35,252 nt of DNA from Phocaeicola massiliensis B84634 = Timone 84634 = DSM 17679 = JCM 13223 (GCF_000382445.1 NZ_KB905473.1:479466-514717); one strand, 5' to 3'. Numbered from the stretch's first letter, positions 23,924 to 32,808 are shown. Notes: generated by a model from the sequence alone, not told the origin. Numbers and translations: made by a program.

Positions 23924-25141
23924 ATGGTTATAAATACAAAAAAACTTTTAATAATATATCCTAGCACTTTCATATGGAAAGATAATAGACAAGTTGTTAT
24001 GTACAATAGCCAATCACATATGTTATATTATTTTTTATGCAATGAAATAACGGAATACTATTGTGACCATTTGTTGGATATGACTAATTTATATGTAATT
24101 GAAATAGAAGAAAGTCATATAACAAATGGTAATTTGATTGATTGGTTACATAATATCGAACAACTCAAAATGGGATATGTGGATGAGATTCAAGAAACTA
24201 AAACATTTATAGTTAGTTTCCCTCCTCTTCTAAACTTACAATCTGATATAGACAGAATTGAAGCTGCAGAAGATAGAGATGTCGGTGAGTATGCTGCTCA
24301 AAACTGGAATGAGTTTTCCATTTACTTGGGAGGTGAAAGTAAATTTCCTAATTTGCACAAACAAATCCCATATCCTGTGGATGACAGTAGCATACTGCCT
24401 TTTTATGACTTACAAGCATTTTTGTCTTCCTCTGATAATTCATATCTAAATACTATAAATATCATAGGGAATCCGTTTTCTTACCCTTATAAAGCAGAAT
24501 TAATGGATTTACTTTACAGTATTCCAGTAAAAAAGAATTTTTATCTGACAGCTTCAACTGCCTGCCGGTTCATTAAAGAGATACAACAAATAGATTTACC
24601 CAATTATGAACTGTACATTTACTATGAGCAAGAAGAAGCGAGCATTCACCATATACTGACTGAAAAACAGATTCCTTTCCATTGGATATATCTCATTTCT
24701 TCTGAAAAGCAATATGAAGACCTGGAGAAACTGGAAACAAAGTATGGAAATGAATATGTAGAAGTTCATCCTATATATACAGGAGACAACCTACCTTTCT
24801 TTGAAGAGAATGTTTATTTGGCTGAAGAAGACATATTACAATCCAATTATGACAAGCAGGATATATTTGCACATCAAGTAATGAACACCAACTTTTGGGG
24901 AAGACTTTCTGTATTACCTGATGGAAAAGTTTATTCCAATTTAAATCATCCACCATTAGGCACATTAAAAGATAGAGTATATGATTTAATTGTTGATGAG
25001 ATGAAATCCAAAAGGGCTTGGCGTTGGATACGTGATGAAGTATCGCCATGCAAAGATTGTCTATTCCGTTATCTATGCCCTTCTCCCTCCAATTATGAGT
25101 TGGTAATAGGAAAACCCAATCTTTGTCATGTAAAACCATAA
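23924..25141 (+). CDS. Pseudo-rSAM protein, GG-Bacteroidales system
   Basis: 405 residues. It lacks the CxxxCxxC radical SAM motif but has a SPASM-like C-terminus: C-x2-C-x5-C in SPCKDCLFRYLCPSPSNYE and a final LCH. This is the signature of the pseudo-rSAM/SPASM family that accompanies GG-Bacteroidales precursors (I recall TIGR04150). The N-terminus KLLIIYPSTFIWKDNRQVVMYNS is typical too. Its probable job is to bind precursor or partner maturase rather than to do radical chemistry. In intact loci it follows the radical SAM gene directly; here the foreign block separates them, so its transcription must start inside the block's right end or is lost. The stop is 6 bases before the transporter start. 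Confidence 0.85.
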   Translation: MVINTKKLLIIYPSTFIWKDNRQVVMYNSQSHMLYYFLCNEITEYYCDHLLDMTNLYVIEIEESHITNGNLIDWLHNIEQLKMGYVDEIQETKTFIVSFPPLLNLQSDIDRIEAAEDRDVGEYAAQNWNEFSIYLGGESKFPNLHKQIPYPVDDSSILPFYDLQAFLSSSDNSYLNTINIIGNPFSYPYKAELMDLLYSIPVKKNFYLTASTACRFIKEIQQIDLPNYELYIYYEQEEASIHHILTEKQIPFHWIYLISSEKQYEDLEKLETKYGNEYVEVHPIYTGDNLPFFEENVYLAEEDILQSNYDKQDIFAHQVMNTNFWGRLSVLPDGKVYSNLNHPPLGTLKDRVYDLIVDEMKSKRAWRWIRDEVSPCKDCLFRYLCPSPSNYELVIGKPNLCHVKP

Positions 25142-25146
25142 AGTAA

Positions 25147-26221
25147 AATGAAGACCTTCCCCCACTACCTCCAGTTGGATGCGATGGACTGCGGCCCCAC
25201 CTGCCTGCGTATGATAGCCAGATATTACGGCAAGAACTATTCGCTGCAGACGCTCCGCGAACGCTCCTTCATCACACGCGAGGGGGTATCCATGCTGGGC
25301 ATCAGTGACGCGGCGGAATCCATCGGTTTCCGCACATCGGGAGTGAGGATTACCCTGAAGCAACTGGAGGAAGACGTGCCGCTTCCGTGCATCCTGCACT
25401 GGAACCAGAACCACTTCGTGGTGTGCTATGACATCAGGAAGAAAAGGAACGGATACAGGTTCCATATAGCCGACCCCGCCTCGCAGAACGTCATATACAC
25501 CGAACAGGAGATGAAGAGGTGCTGGCTGGTGACAAGGACGGAAGGGAAAGAAAAGGGAACGGCACTCGCCCTGGAGCCGGCCCCCGGATTCTATGAACAG
25601 GAGGACGAAAAGGAGAAGGACGGCAGGAACAGCCTCTCCTTCTTCTTCAAGTACCTGTTGCCCTATAAAAGACAAATCGCTCACTTACTTCTGGGGATGT
25701 TGGCTGTGAGCCTCTTGCAGCTGATATTCCCTTTCCTTACGCAATCATTGGTGGATGTCGGGATTCGGGACGGGAACCTGGGCTTTATCACGCTGATTCT
25801 GATAGCCCAGCTCGTCGTCTCCGTTTCCCAGCTTTCCGTGGAGTTCATACGGAGCTGGATATTGCTCCACATGAACACGCGCATCAACATATCACTCATA
25901 TCCGACTTCCTGATAAAGCTGATGAAGCTGCCGCTGCGTTTCTTCGACACCAAGATGATAGGGGACATCATGCAGCGCATCGGAGACCATAACCGCATCG
26001 AGAGCTTCCTCACCGGCTCATCGGTCGCAACGCTGTTCTCGTTTGTCAATTTCTTCATCTTCGGGTGGATACTGGCCTGTTACAATCCGGTCATACTGGG
26101 CATATTCCTGGCAGGGAACACGCTGTATGTGTGCTGGGTGCTCGTGTTCATGAAATACAGGAGGGAACTGGACATCAGGCGGTTTGCACAGGCGGCCGGG
26201 GAACAGAGCAGCCTGATACAG
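25147..26221 (+). repeat. Long direct repeat, right copy (transporter 5' half)
   Basis: Collinear partner of 4652-5726 (same orientation, no indels, about 16 substitutions by eye). The sequence before and after is unrelated between the two copies. Confidence 0.92.
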
Positions 26222-27355
26222 CTGGTGACCGCCATGCAGGAGATAAAGCTGAACAACTGCGAGAAGCAGAAAAGATGGCAGTGGGAAAGGATTCAGGTGA
26301 AACTTTTCAAAATCAGCATCCGGGGGCTGGCACTGGGACAGGTGCAGCAGACGGGCTCCGTCTTCTTCAACCGGACCACGAACATCATCATCTCCTTCAT
26401 CGCTGCCAAGGCGGTGGTGGACGGACAGATGACCCTGGGCATGATGGTGTCGCTGACCTACATCATCGGGCAGCTCAACGGCCCGGTCACGTCGTTCATC
26501 GGGTTCGCACAGCAGCTGCAGGATGCGAAGATAAGCCTCGAAAGGCTCAATGAGATACACGGGAAGGAGGACGAGGAGCAGGACATCGCCTCCAAGCTCT
26601 CCGCCCTGCCCGAAAAGAGGGACATCACGCTCAGCCACGTGTCCTTCAGCTATGACGGCGCGGACCGGGACTACGTGCTGGACGACGTGTGCCTGAGCAT
26701 CCCCCGGCACAAGGTGACCGCCATCGTGGGTGCCAGCGGCAGCGGAAAGACCACGCTGGTCAAGCTGATGCTGGGATTCTACACGCCCGGCAAGGGGAGC
26801 ATCAGGCTGGGAGAGACGCCGCTGGGAATGATAAACCCGCACCTGTGGAGGGCAAAGAGCGGGGCGGTGATGCAGGACGGATTCATATTTTCCGATACCA
26901 TCGCGAACAACATTGCCGTAGGCACCGAACAGCCGGACATCGAACGGCTGAGGCATGCCGTGAGCGTGGCGAACATCAGGGAATTCATCGACTCGCTCCC
27001 GCTGGGCTACAACACCAGAATCGGCATGGAGGGGAACGGACTCAGCCAGGGGCAGAAACAGAGGCTGCTGATAGCAAGGGCCGTGTACAAGAATCCCGAA
27101 TTCCTCTTCTTTGACGAGGCGACCAACGCCCTGGATGCCAACAACGAGAAGGAGATAATGGAACACCTGCACGAGTTCTACCGGGGAAAGACCGTAGTGG
27201 TGGTGGCGCACCGGCTCAGCACGGTGCGCGACGCGGACAAGATTGTGGTGCTGGACAAGGGGAAAGTGGCCGAAGAGGGCACGCACCGGGAACTGACGGA
27301 GAAACGGGGACTGTACTACCGGCTGGTGAAGAACCAGCTGGAACTGGGAAACTAA
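25148..27355 (+). CDS. Peptidase-containing ABC transporter (C39-ABC exporter), intact
   Basis: 735 residues, normal for the family. The N-terminal C39 protease (1-140) has the oxyanion Q9, catalytic C15 (DAMDCGPTCL), H89 (NHFVVCYD) and D109 (ADPA); it cuts after Gly-Gly leaders. The membrane domain is about 165-440. The nucleotide-binding domain carries Walker A GASGSGKTT (near 528), signature LSQGQKQR (near 631), Walker B FLFFDEATNALD (near 650) and the H-loop VVAHRLST (near 685). It exports the trimmed peptide cores. The coding DNA is strikingly GC-rich next to the AT-rich pseudo-rSAM gene. Its first 1074 bases recur at 4653. Confidence 0.95.
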   Translation: MKTFPHYLQLDAMDCGPTCLRMIARYYGKNYSLQTLRERSFITREGVSMLGISDAAESIGFRTSGVRITLKQLEEDVPLPCILHWNQNHFVVCYDIRKKRNGYRFHIADPASQNVIYTEQEMKRCWLVTRTEGKEKGTALALEPAPGFYEQEDEKEKDGRNSLSFFFKYLLPYKRQIAHLLLGMLAVSLLQLIFPFLTQSLVDVGIRDGNLGFITLILIAQLVVSVSQLSVEFIRSWILLHMNTRINISLISDFLIKLMKLPLRFFDTKMIGDIMQRIGDHNRIESFLTGSSVATLFSFVNFFIFGWILACYNPVILGIFLAGNTLYVCWVLVFMKYRRELDIRRFAQAAGEQSSLIQLVTAMQEIKLNNCEKQKRWQWERIQVKLFKISIRGLALGQVQQTGSVFFNRTTNIIISFIAAKAVVDGQMTLGMMVSLTYIIGQLNGPVTSFIGFAQQLQDAKISLERLNEIHGKEDEEQDIASKLSALPEKRDITLSHVSFSYDGADRDYVLDDVCLSIPRHKVTAIVGASGSGKTTLVKLMLGFYTPGKGSIRLGETPLGMINPHLWRAKSGAVMQDGFIFSDTIANNIAVGTEQPDIERLRHAVSVANIREFIDSLPLGYNTRIGMEGNGLSQGQKQRLLIARAVYKNPEFLFFDEATNALDANNEKEIMEHLHEFYRGKTVVVVAHRLSTVRDADKIVVLDKGKVAEEGTHRELTEKRGLYYRLVKNQLELGN

Positions 27356-27370
27356 GGAAAGGAGGAAGGC

Positions 27371-28345
27371 ATGGAAGAGGAACGGACGCACAGGGAGATT
27401 GAACTGCGCAGCGAGGAGGTGCAGGAGGTGATGGGCAGGATTCCGCCCGCCATCCTCCGCTATGGGATTGTCGTGCTGCTGGGCATTATGGCCGTCGTCC
27501 TTGCAGGAAGCGCCTGCTTCAGTTATCCCGACACGGTGGAGACGGAGTTCACACTCACCACGCAGAACCCGCCCGCCTACATCATGGCGCAGAGCGCGGG
27601 AAGGATAGAACAGCTATATACCGCCAACTCCCAGCCTGTCGGAAAGGGCGACATGCTGGGAGTGATAGAGAACGTGGCACGCACCGAAGACCTGTTCGTG
27701 CTGCGGGAACGGATGAAGGAATGGAAGCAGGGCGGAAGCCGCACCGAGCAGGTGGGTACGCTCTTTTTCCACCGGATAGCGGAGCTGGGAAGTGTGCAGG
27801 CGGCGTATTCGTCCTGCCTGCTGGCCTGGAACAACTACCTTCAGCACATGCAGGAAAGCAGGACGTATGAGACAGAAGTGGCCAACACCGTGGCGGGTCT
27901 GCTCAACGCCGTGGCCGAATGGGAGAAGAACTATCTGCTGACAGCCCCCGCGGATGGGACGGTGGCGTTCATGCAGCTGTGGAAAAGGAACCAGTACGTG
28001 GAGGCGGGAGAGACCATGTTTGTCATTGTCCCCCATGACGCAGCCCTTCCGGTGGGCAAGGCCCTGCTGCCCATGGAGGGAATAGGGAAAGTCCGGACGG
28101 GGCAACGGGTCATTATCCGGTTGCCGGCGTTTCCCGAACAGGAGTTCGGAACCATAGAGGGAAGGGTGGAGTCCGTCTCCCCCGTGCCCGACGAACAGGG
28201 AAGGTTTGTACTGGAAATAGCACTGCCGCAGGGACTGACCACCCGCTATGGCAAAGAACTGCCTTTGATAAAGACCATGACGGGAACGGCATCCATCGTC
28301 ACGAAGGAAAAAAGCCTGCTCAGCAGGTTGCTGAATTTAAAATAA
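27371..28345 (+). CDS. HlyD-type membrane fusion protein
   Basis: 324 residues. A cytoplasmic N-terminal stub (EIELRSEEVQEVMGRIPP) leads into one membrane helix (about 30-52, YGIVVLLGIMAVVLAGSACF). A lipoyl/barrel-sandwich half (SAGRIEQLYTANSQPVGKGDMLGVIE), a short helical hairpin (about 105-185), the second lipoyl half (LTAPADGTVAFMQLWKRNQYVEAGETMF) and a beta-barrel follow. It links the C39-ABC exporter to an outer-membrane channel; no TolC-type gene is in the window. The hairpin is short, as in Bacteroidetes members. It is 15 bases after the transporter stop, with purine-rich AAGGAAAGGAGG before the start, and has the same high GC. Confidence 0.88.
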   Translation: MEEERTHREIELRSEEVQEVMGRIPPAILRYGIVVLLGIMAVVLAGSACFSYPDTVETEFTLTTQNPPAYIMAQSAGRIEQLYTANSQPVGKGDMLGVIENVARTEDLFVLRERMKEWKQGGSRTEQVGTLFFHRIAELGSVQAAYSSCLLAWNNYLQHMQESRTYETEVANTVAGLLNAVAEWEKNYLLTAPADGTVAFMQLWKRNQYVEAGETMFVIVPHDAALPVGKALLPMEGIGKVRTGQRVIIRLPAFPEQEFGTIEGRVESVSPVPDEQGRFVLEIALPQGLTTRYGKELPLIKTMTGTASIVTKEKSLLSRLLNLK

Positions 28346-28351
28346 GAGTTT

Positions 28352-28915
28352 ATGCTTAACAAAATGGGAGAAACGATTGCCTTGTTCCGCCTCTATCGCG
28401 ACACAGGAGAAGAAGAATGGAGCATACGAGCGGAGGAATTGCTGGATGATATATGGAACGGATGTACCGAAGATATGTCATTGGCATACGGAGACGGCCT
28501 GTGCGGAATAGGGGCAGGAACGGAATATCTGATACAAAATGGTTTTGTGGAAGGAGACGCGGATGAAATCCTGGCAGAAATAGACAGCAGGGTGTTTGCC
28601 GCCATCAATGCCCGCCCACCATTCGATTTAAGCATTGAACAGGGAATATCAGGACTGGCTTGTTATTTATACCATCGGCTTTGCTACAGGAAGGATTCTG
28701 AGGAACCGGTCGTGCTGAACTTGAAAGAATACACCATCTATCTCATTGACTGGATAGCTGAAGCCTTACAAGATGATGCTACCGGCAAGGATTATTATGA
28801 AGTCTATTTCATTCTGGTCTTATTGCACACTCTGAATATAATGAATGCCAAAATAGAAAATCTATTGGAATGGTGCGACAAGGAAATAACAGCAGCTCAT
28901 GTAAAGAACCGATAA
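28352..28915 (+). CDS. Partial LanC-like protein
   Basis: 187 residues, related to the LanC-like protein at 6505 (KMGETIALFRLYRDTGE, ELLDDIWNG, LCGIGAGTEYLIQNGFVEGDADEIL). An additional repeat (IEQGISGLACYLYHRLCYR) is present that the other copy lacks. About 30 residues are missing from its N-terminus relative to the 6505 copy; a stop codon lies 9 bases before the ATG. Zinc ligands of active LanC cyclases are not present. Base composition changes here from GC-rich exporter genes to moderate. It ends a few bases before the next glycosyltransferase, repeating the LanC-like/glycosyltransferase pairing of module II. Confidence 0.6.
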   Translation: MLNKMGETIALFRLYRDTGEEEWSIRAEELLDDIWNGCTEDMSLAYGDGLCGIGAGTEYLIQNGFVEGDADEILAEIDSRVFAAINARPPFDLSIEQGISGLACYLYHRLCYRKDSEEPVVLNLKEYTIYLIDWIAEALQDDATGKDYYEVYFILVLLHTLNIMNAKIENLLEWCDKEITAAHVKNR

Positions 28916-28922
28916 TCAAACG

Positions 28923-29723
28923 ATGACAACCATTATGAAAGACACTCCTTCCATGCCTCCTGTAAGTATTGTGATTCCGTTGCGGATTGAATCAACGGAA
29001 CGTGAAGCAAACCTGCACTGCGTATTGCAGTATCTGCTCCGGTCGCCGTTTGTATATATTGACTTGCTGGAAGCTGACAAAGAACGCCATTTCTTTTTCA
29101 CTCATCATGAACGGATACGCTACCGTTTCGTGCATGACGAAGAACCTGTTTTCTATCGCACCCACTACCTGAACGAACTGCTGAGGGAGGCACAACATTC
29201 CATAGTCGGTATATGGGATGCGGACGTACTGATACCTGAAGCTCAACTGATTGCTGCCGTATGGCATGTCTTAGGGGGATGCGTCTTATGCTTCCCTTAC
29301 AATGGGAAATTCCGTTTTCTGGAGAAAGAAAGAAGCAATGCCATTCGGAAAGACATGGATGAGCTGCAGGCCGGAGAAGGTTATTGCCTGCTGGGGCGAC
29401 CGTCGGTGGGAGGAGCCTTTCTGGTGAATAAAACTAAATATCTGGAAGCGGGAGGTGAGAACGAAGGTTTCTACGGATGGGGGCCCGAAGATGCAGAGAG
29501 AGTAAAAAGACTGGAGATTCTGGAATTGCCGATAGCAAGAACGAAAGGATTGCTTTATCATCTCCACCATGAAAGAAAGCCGGATATAGGAGTGGATAAT
29601 AGAAAAAAGGCACAGCATAACCAGAAAGTACTTCTAAATACTTGCCGGCAAAGCAAGGAAGAGTTGACAAAGGCACTGAAATGCCATACCGGAATATTTT
29701 CTTATTTAGACAACCATAACTGA
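28923..29723 (+). CDS. Glycosyltransferase, GT-A fold, galactosyltransferase-like (Glyco_transf_7C type)
   Basis: 266 residues. The start MPPVSIVIPLRIES is the first strand of a GT2/GT7-type GT-A domain. The metal-binding DxD is IWDADV (98-102). The acceptor motif YGWGPEDAER (185-193) is the hallmark of the GT7 C-terminal domain (xWGxED). It transfers a sugar, probably Gal or GalNAc type, from a nucleotide sugar. An internal ATG at 28938 is a possible start. The setting between a LanC-like protein and a larger glycosyltransferase in a RiPP operon suggests a peptide or peptide-glycan substrate; this is inferred. Confidence 0.82.
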   Translation: MTTIMKDTPSMPPVSIVIPLRIESTEREANLHCVLQYLLRSPFVYIDLLEADKERHFFFTHHERIRYRFVHDEEPVFYRTHYLNELLREAQHSIVGIWDADVLIPEAQLIAAVWHVLGGCVLCFPYNGKFRFLEKERSNAIRKDMDELQAGEGYCLLGRPSVGGAFLVNKTKYLEAGGENEGFYGWGPEDAERVKRLEILELPIARTKGLLYHLHHERKPDIGVDNRKKAQHNQKVLLNTCRQSKEELTKALKCHTGIFSYLDNHN

Positions 29724-29730
29724 AACCATT

Positions 29731-31476
29731 ATGAATATAGCATTCCTTTCCTCCCTGAACCCGACAGACATACACAACTGGTCGGGAACATTATATTATA
29801 TGTATCATCATCTGGAGAAAAATTACCGGCTCACTTGGACCGGTCGGCAGCAATTGGAAGAAGCCATCCAATTCCACCGGGAAAACTTCGGGGAAGACAC
29901 TCCTTTCTCACCGGAGAAATATGCCCGGCTATTCGGAAAGATGCTGACCGATTTATTCCATTATGAATGCTATGACCTGATTATCTGCCGGGACTATTTC
30001 TTTTTAGCCTATCTGACAACGGAGATTCCTGTTATATATATTGGTGACACCACTTGCAGACTCTTCAACCAATACTTGAAAATCACAGATTCCCCAAGAC
30101 TCGATTTAGCCGAAGAACTGGAAGAAAGAGCAATCCAAAAGGCGACACATATTGTATATGCTTCCGAATGGGCCAAAAACAGTGCTATCAACCACTACCA
30201 TGCAGCACCTGAAAAAATCAGTGTTATAGAGTTCGGAGCCAATATAGACAACATTCCTGAGTATACCGGCCATGATTGTACATCTGCCTGCAACTTGCTC
30301 TTTATAGGTAAAAATTGGGAAATGAAAGGCGGGAATAAGGCTATTGACGTTTTCCGTTCTGTAAAACAGAAAGGTATTCCATGCACATTGACCATTATCG
30401 GAAGTACACCTGCGCCAATGCCAAAGGATGCAGATATTGTTGTTTATCCTTATATCGACAAGTCATCAGCCGAAGGGCAAAAACTTTTTGAACAAATACT
30501 CCGCCAATCCCATTATCTGATTGCCCCTACTCTGTTTGACTGTTTCGGCATTGTATATTGCGAAGCCTCTGCATACGGCATACCTGTACTGACCACCGAT
30601 GTGGGAGGTATCAGCCAGGCTGTCCGTAATGGGCACAACGGATTCTTGTTTGCTGCCGATGCTCCCGCATCCGATTATGCAGATAAAATCATAGATTTAT
30701 ATACGCATAAAGATAGGTATGCCAATCTCGGAAGAGAATGTAGGAAACATTTTGAAACGTGCTTGAATTGGAATGTTTGGGAGAAGCGCATGAACGACTT
30801 GCTTGTTTCCATAAAAGAAAGGGAAGAAGGGACTTATATCCCCGTATACGCCATTAATATGAAAGAAAGGGAGGAAAGAAGGAAACATATCGTTCGTGAA
30901 TTTGAAGGAAAACCGGAATTTGAATTTCACCTTGTCGAAGCATGCACCCACTCCAAAGGTACGATTGGGCTTTGGAACAGCATAGTAAAGGTGATAAAGA
31001 TGGCTAAAGAACAGGAAGAGGATGTAATTGTCATCTGTGAAGACGACCACTTCTTTACCGAGAATTATTCCCCCGGACTGTTATTTAAAGAAATCCGGGA
31101 GGCGTATATGCAAGGAGCCGAACTCTTATCGGGGGGTATCGGAGGATTCGGACAAGCCATTCCTGTCGGGTATCATCGTTATTGGGTAGACTGGTTTTGG
31201 AGTACCCAATTTATTGTTATTTATTCATCTGCGTTTGATACTATCCTGTCCTACGAATTTCAAGAGGATGATACTGCCGATGGGGTACTGTCCGAAATTA
31301 TTTATAACAAGATGGTGATTTATCCGTTTATCTCGGAACAAAAAGATTTTGGATATTCGGATGTCACCTTGGGAAATATGGAATACCCGGGAAAAATCAG
31401 GGAATTCTTCAAAAGGGCCAATGCCAGATTCAAAATGATACGAACCATTCAGGATTTATCTGTGCCCAAGTATTAA
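29731..31476 (+). CDS. Two-domain glycosyltransferase: GT4 fused to GT25-like domain
   Basis: 581 residues. Residues 1-355 are a GT-B/GT4 enzyme: start MNIAFLSSLNPTDIHNWSG, LLFIGKNWEMKGG near 190 and the E-containing DCFGIVYCEASAYGIPVLTTDVGG near 270-293. Residues about 368-560 look like a GT25-type (LPS galactosyltransferase/procollagen-type) domain: YIPVYAINMKEREERRKHI at its start and the metal-binding CEDDHF at 436-441. One protein could add two sugars in sequence. It is the last gene of the operon, seven bases after the previous one. The stop is followed by a weak hairpin (31478-31495) and non-coding DNA. Confidence 0.8.
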   Translation: MNIAFLSSLNPTDIHNWSGTLYYMYHHLEKNYRLTWTGRQQLEEAIQFHRENFGEDTPFSPEKYARLFGKMLTDLFHYECYDLIICRDYFFLAYLTTEIPVIYIGDTTCRLFNQYLKITDSPRLDLAEELEERAIQKATHIVYASEWAKNSAINHYHAAPEKISVIEFGANIDNIPEYTGHDCTSACNLLFIGKNWEMKGGNKAIDVFRSVKQKGIPCTLTIIGSTPAPMPKDADIVVYPYIDKSSAEGQKLFEQILRQSHYLIAPTLFDCFGIVYCEASAYGIPVLTTDVGGISQAVRNGHNGFLFAADAPASDYADKIIDLYTHKDRYANLGRECRKHFETCLNWNVWEKRMNDLLVSIKEREEGTYIPVYAINMKEREERRKHIVREFEGKPEFEFHLVEACTHSKGTIGLWNSIVKVIKMAKEQEEDVIVICEDDHFFTENYSPGLLFKEIREAYMQGAELLSGGIGGFGQAIPVGYHRYWVDWFWSTQFIVIYSSAFDTILSYEFQEDDTADGVLSEIIYNKMVIYPFISEQKDFGYSDVTLGNMEYPGKIREFFKRANARFKMIRTIQDLSVPKY

Positions 31477-32540
31477 TGTTTGTCTAAATTCAAACATTCT
31501 CAATGGGTATCTTGTTACATTCCATCACCCGGTACACATTTTCCCTGGTGTCTGCTTACCCATACCGGATTGTCGTATGGGATAGACGGGCGCAATAACA
31601 TATATACGTATAGTCTTATACATACGTATGTGTGGGCCGATACGTATATACGTGCAGGCTCACGCGTATATACGTGTAGGCTCACGCCACCGTATGTGTG
31701 ATTGACCGATGCGTACATGCACATTAAAAAGAACAGGCAGCTCACACCGAGTGCTGCCAAAAGACCTTGATGTTTTCAAAAAAGATGGTGGCGTTTTAAT
31801 AAAAGGCTTTGATGTTTCTTAAAAACCTCCAAGTCTTTTTTTTAAAGCCCGGCGTGTTTTTATGTAATGGCAGGTGGAATTCTCTCCTCATTAAGCCGGT
31901 CATTCCTCTTTTTCCGTTCATCCTTACATTTTAGTTTTAACAAGCGGATAATCAATCTGTTAAGAATGACAGGACCTCCCCTCATCCTCCTTTCATCCGT
32001 GCCTCCCAAGTCCCTTCACAATCTGCCTTCAGCCTTTGTCCCGCCGGAAGAAGTTTTACAGATGAAAGGAGGCTGAAAGGGGGATGACAGGATGTCCCTT
32101 CACAACCGAAACCCCTATCGGCAGGACGTTTCGACAGTAGATGAAAGGAGGAAGGAAGAAACAGGTTTCCGCTTGTAGGGCGAAAAAACGCAGTTATTTT
32201 TATGGATTCAGTCATTGCACGACAAGCCATTTTAGGTATTTCACGGTTACTGCTTATTTTCCTCCCCCTCTTGCGGTGGATTCAAAGAAACAGTAGACAG
32301 CAATAGCAGATAGAGCCCCAAAGTTCTTTGAACTCAACATACCGTCGATGCACGATAAGAACGATGCATTTGTCGGATGAACCATACCCTTTTACATGCG
32401 CATACATGCGCGCCCGCAATATAATTATGTGTGTTCCATTTTCTTTCTGTTCTGTTGTTTTCAAAAAGTACTTGTTCTGTCCTGTTGTAAATCAGCGTGT
32501 TACAAACAAATTTCAAAAAAGTGTAAGAAAAATCAGATGA
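31477..32540. other. Non-coding spacer before the rRNA operon
   Basis: About 1.06 kb with no supported gene. It holds a stretch rich in TACGTATA/TATACGTG words (31600-31710) with a 22-bp tandem repeat, and a purine/pyrimidine-rich part (31960-32160) where GATGAAAGGAGG occurs twice, its complement once, and GTCCCTTCACAA twice. No rRNA or tRNA is seen in it. Confidence 0.6.
31643..31686 (+). repeat. 22-bp tandem repeat, two units
   Basis: Units 31643-31664 and 31665-31686 begin CGTATATACGTG and differ at one base. Each contains the palindrome CGTATATACG. Confidence 0.8.
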
Positions 32541-32544
32541 TATG

Positions 32545-32576
32545 TTTGGCAGTCAGGTTGAAACCGCCTACCTTTG
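32545..32576 (+). promoter_or_regulatory. rRNA operon promoter P1
   Basis: TTTG (32545-32548), 20 bases, TACCTTTG (32569-32576): an exact match to the Bacteroides primary sigma consensus. It is about 425 bases before 16S. Confidence 0.85.
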
Positions 32577-32776
32577 CATCCGCAATCGAGAGAGATGCGG
32601 CACTGAAACAGTGTGTGACTGACTTGGTGAGACAAACGTAGGAGAGTTTCTTCCTTATAAAGGATTCTGCACCCAGTATCTTACCTTAGCGGGGCTAAGG
32701 GAGCGAGAACGGATAAGACCTTTTGGAGCATGCAACCAACCGCCTGAAAGAAATTGAAAAAAAACTTTCGAAAATA

Positions 32777-32808
32777 TTTGGTGGTTAAAAATAAATCTCT
32801 TACCTTTG
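32777..32808 (+). promoter_or_regulatory. rRNA operon promoter P2
   Basis: TTTG (32777-32780), 20 bases, TACCTTTG (32801-32808): again exact spacing and boxes. It is about 195 bases before 16S and has an A-rich upstream stretch (AAAAAAAACTTTCGAAAAT). Confidence 0.88.

Noticed and set aside
26018..27391. A 457-codon open frame antisense to the exporter gene
   Set aside because: It mirrors the GC-rich codon pattern of the real C39-ABC gene, has His/Pro/Gln-rich low-quality composition and no recognisable domain.
31480..31760. Small frames in both directions after the last glycosyltransferase
   Set aside because: They consist of the TACGTA-type repeats and have no start context or homology.
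32281..32333. Inverted repeat TTCAAAGAA...TTCTTTGAA upstream of the rRNA promoters
   Set aside because: Arms of 9 bp separated by 35 bases; no T-run and no conserved context, so probably chance.
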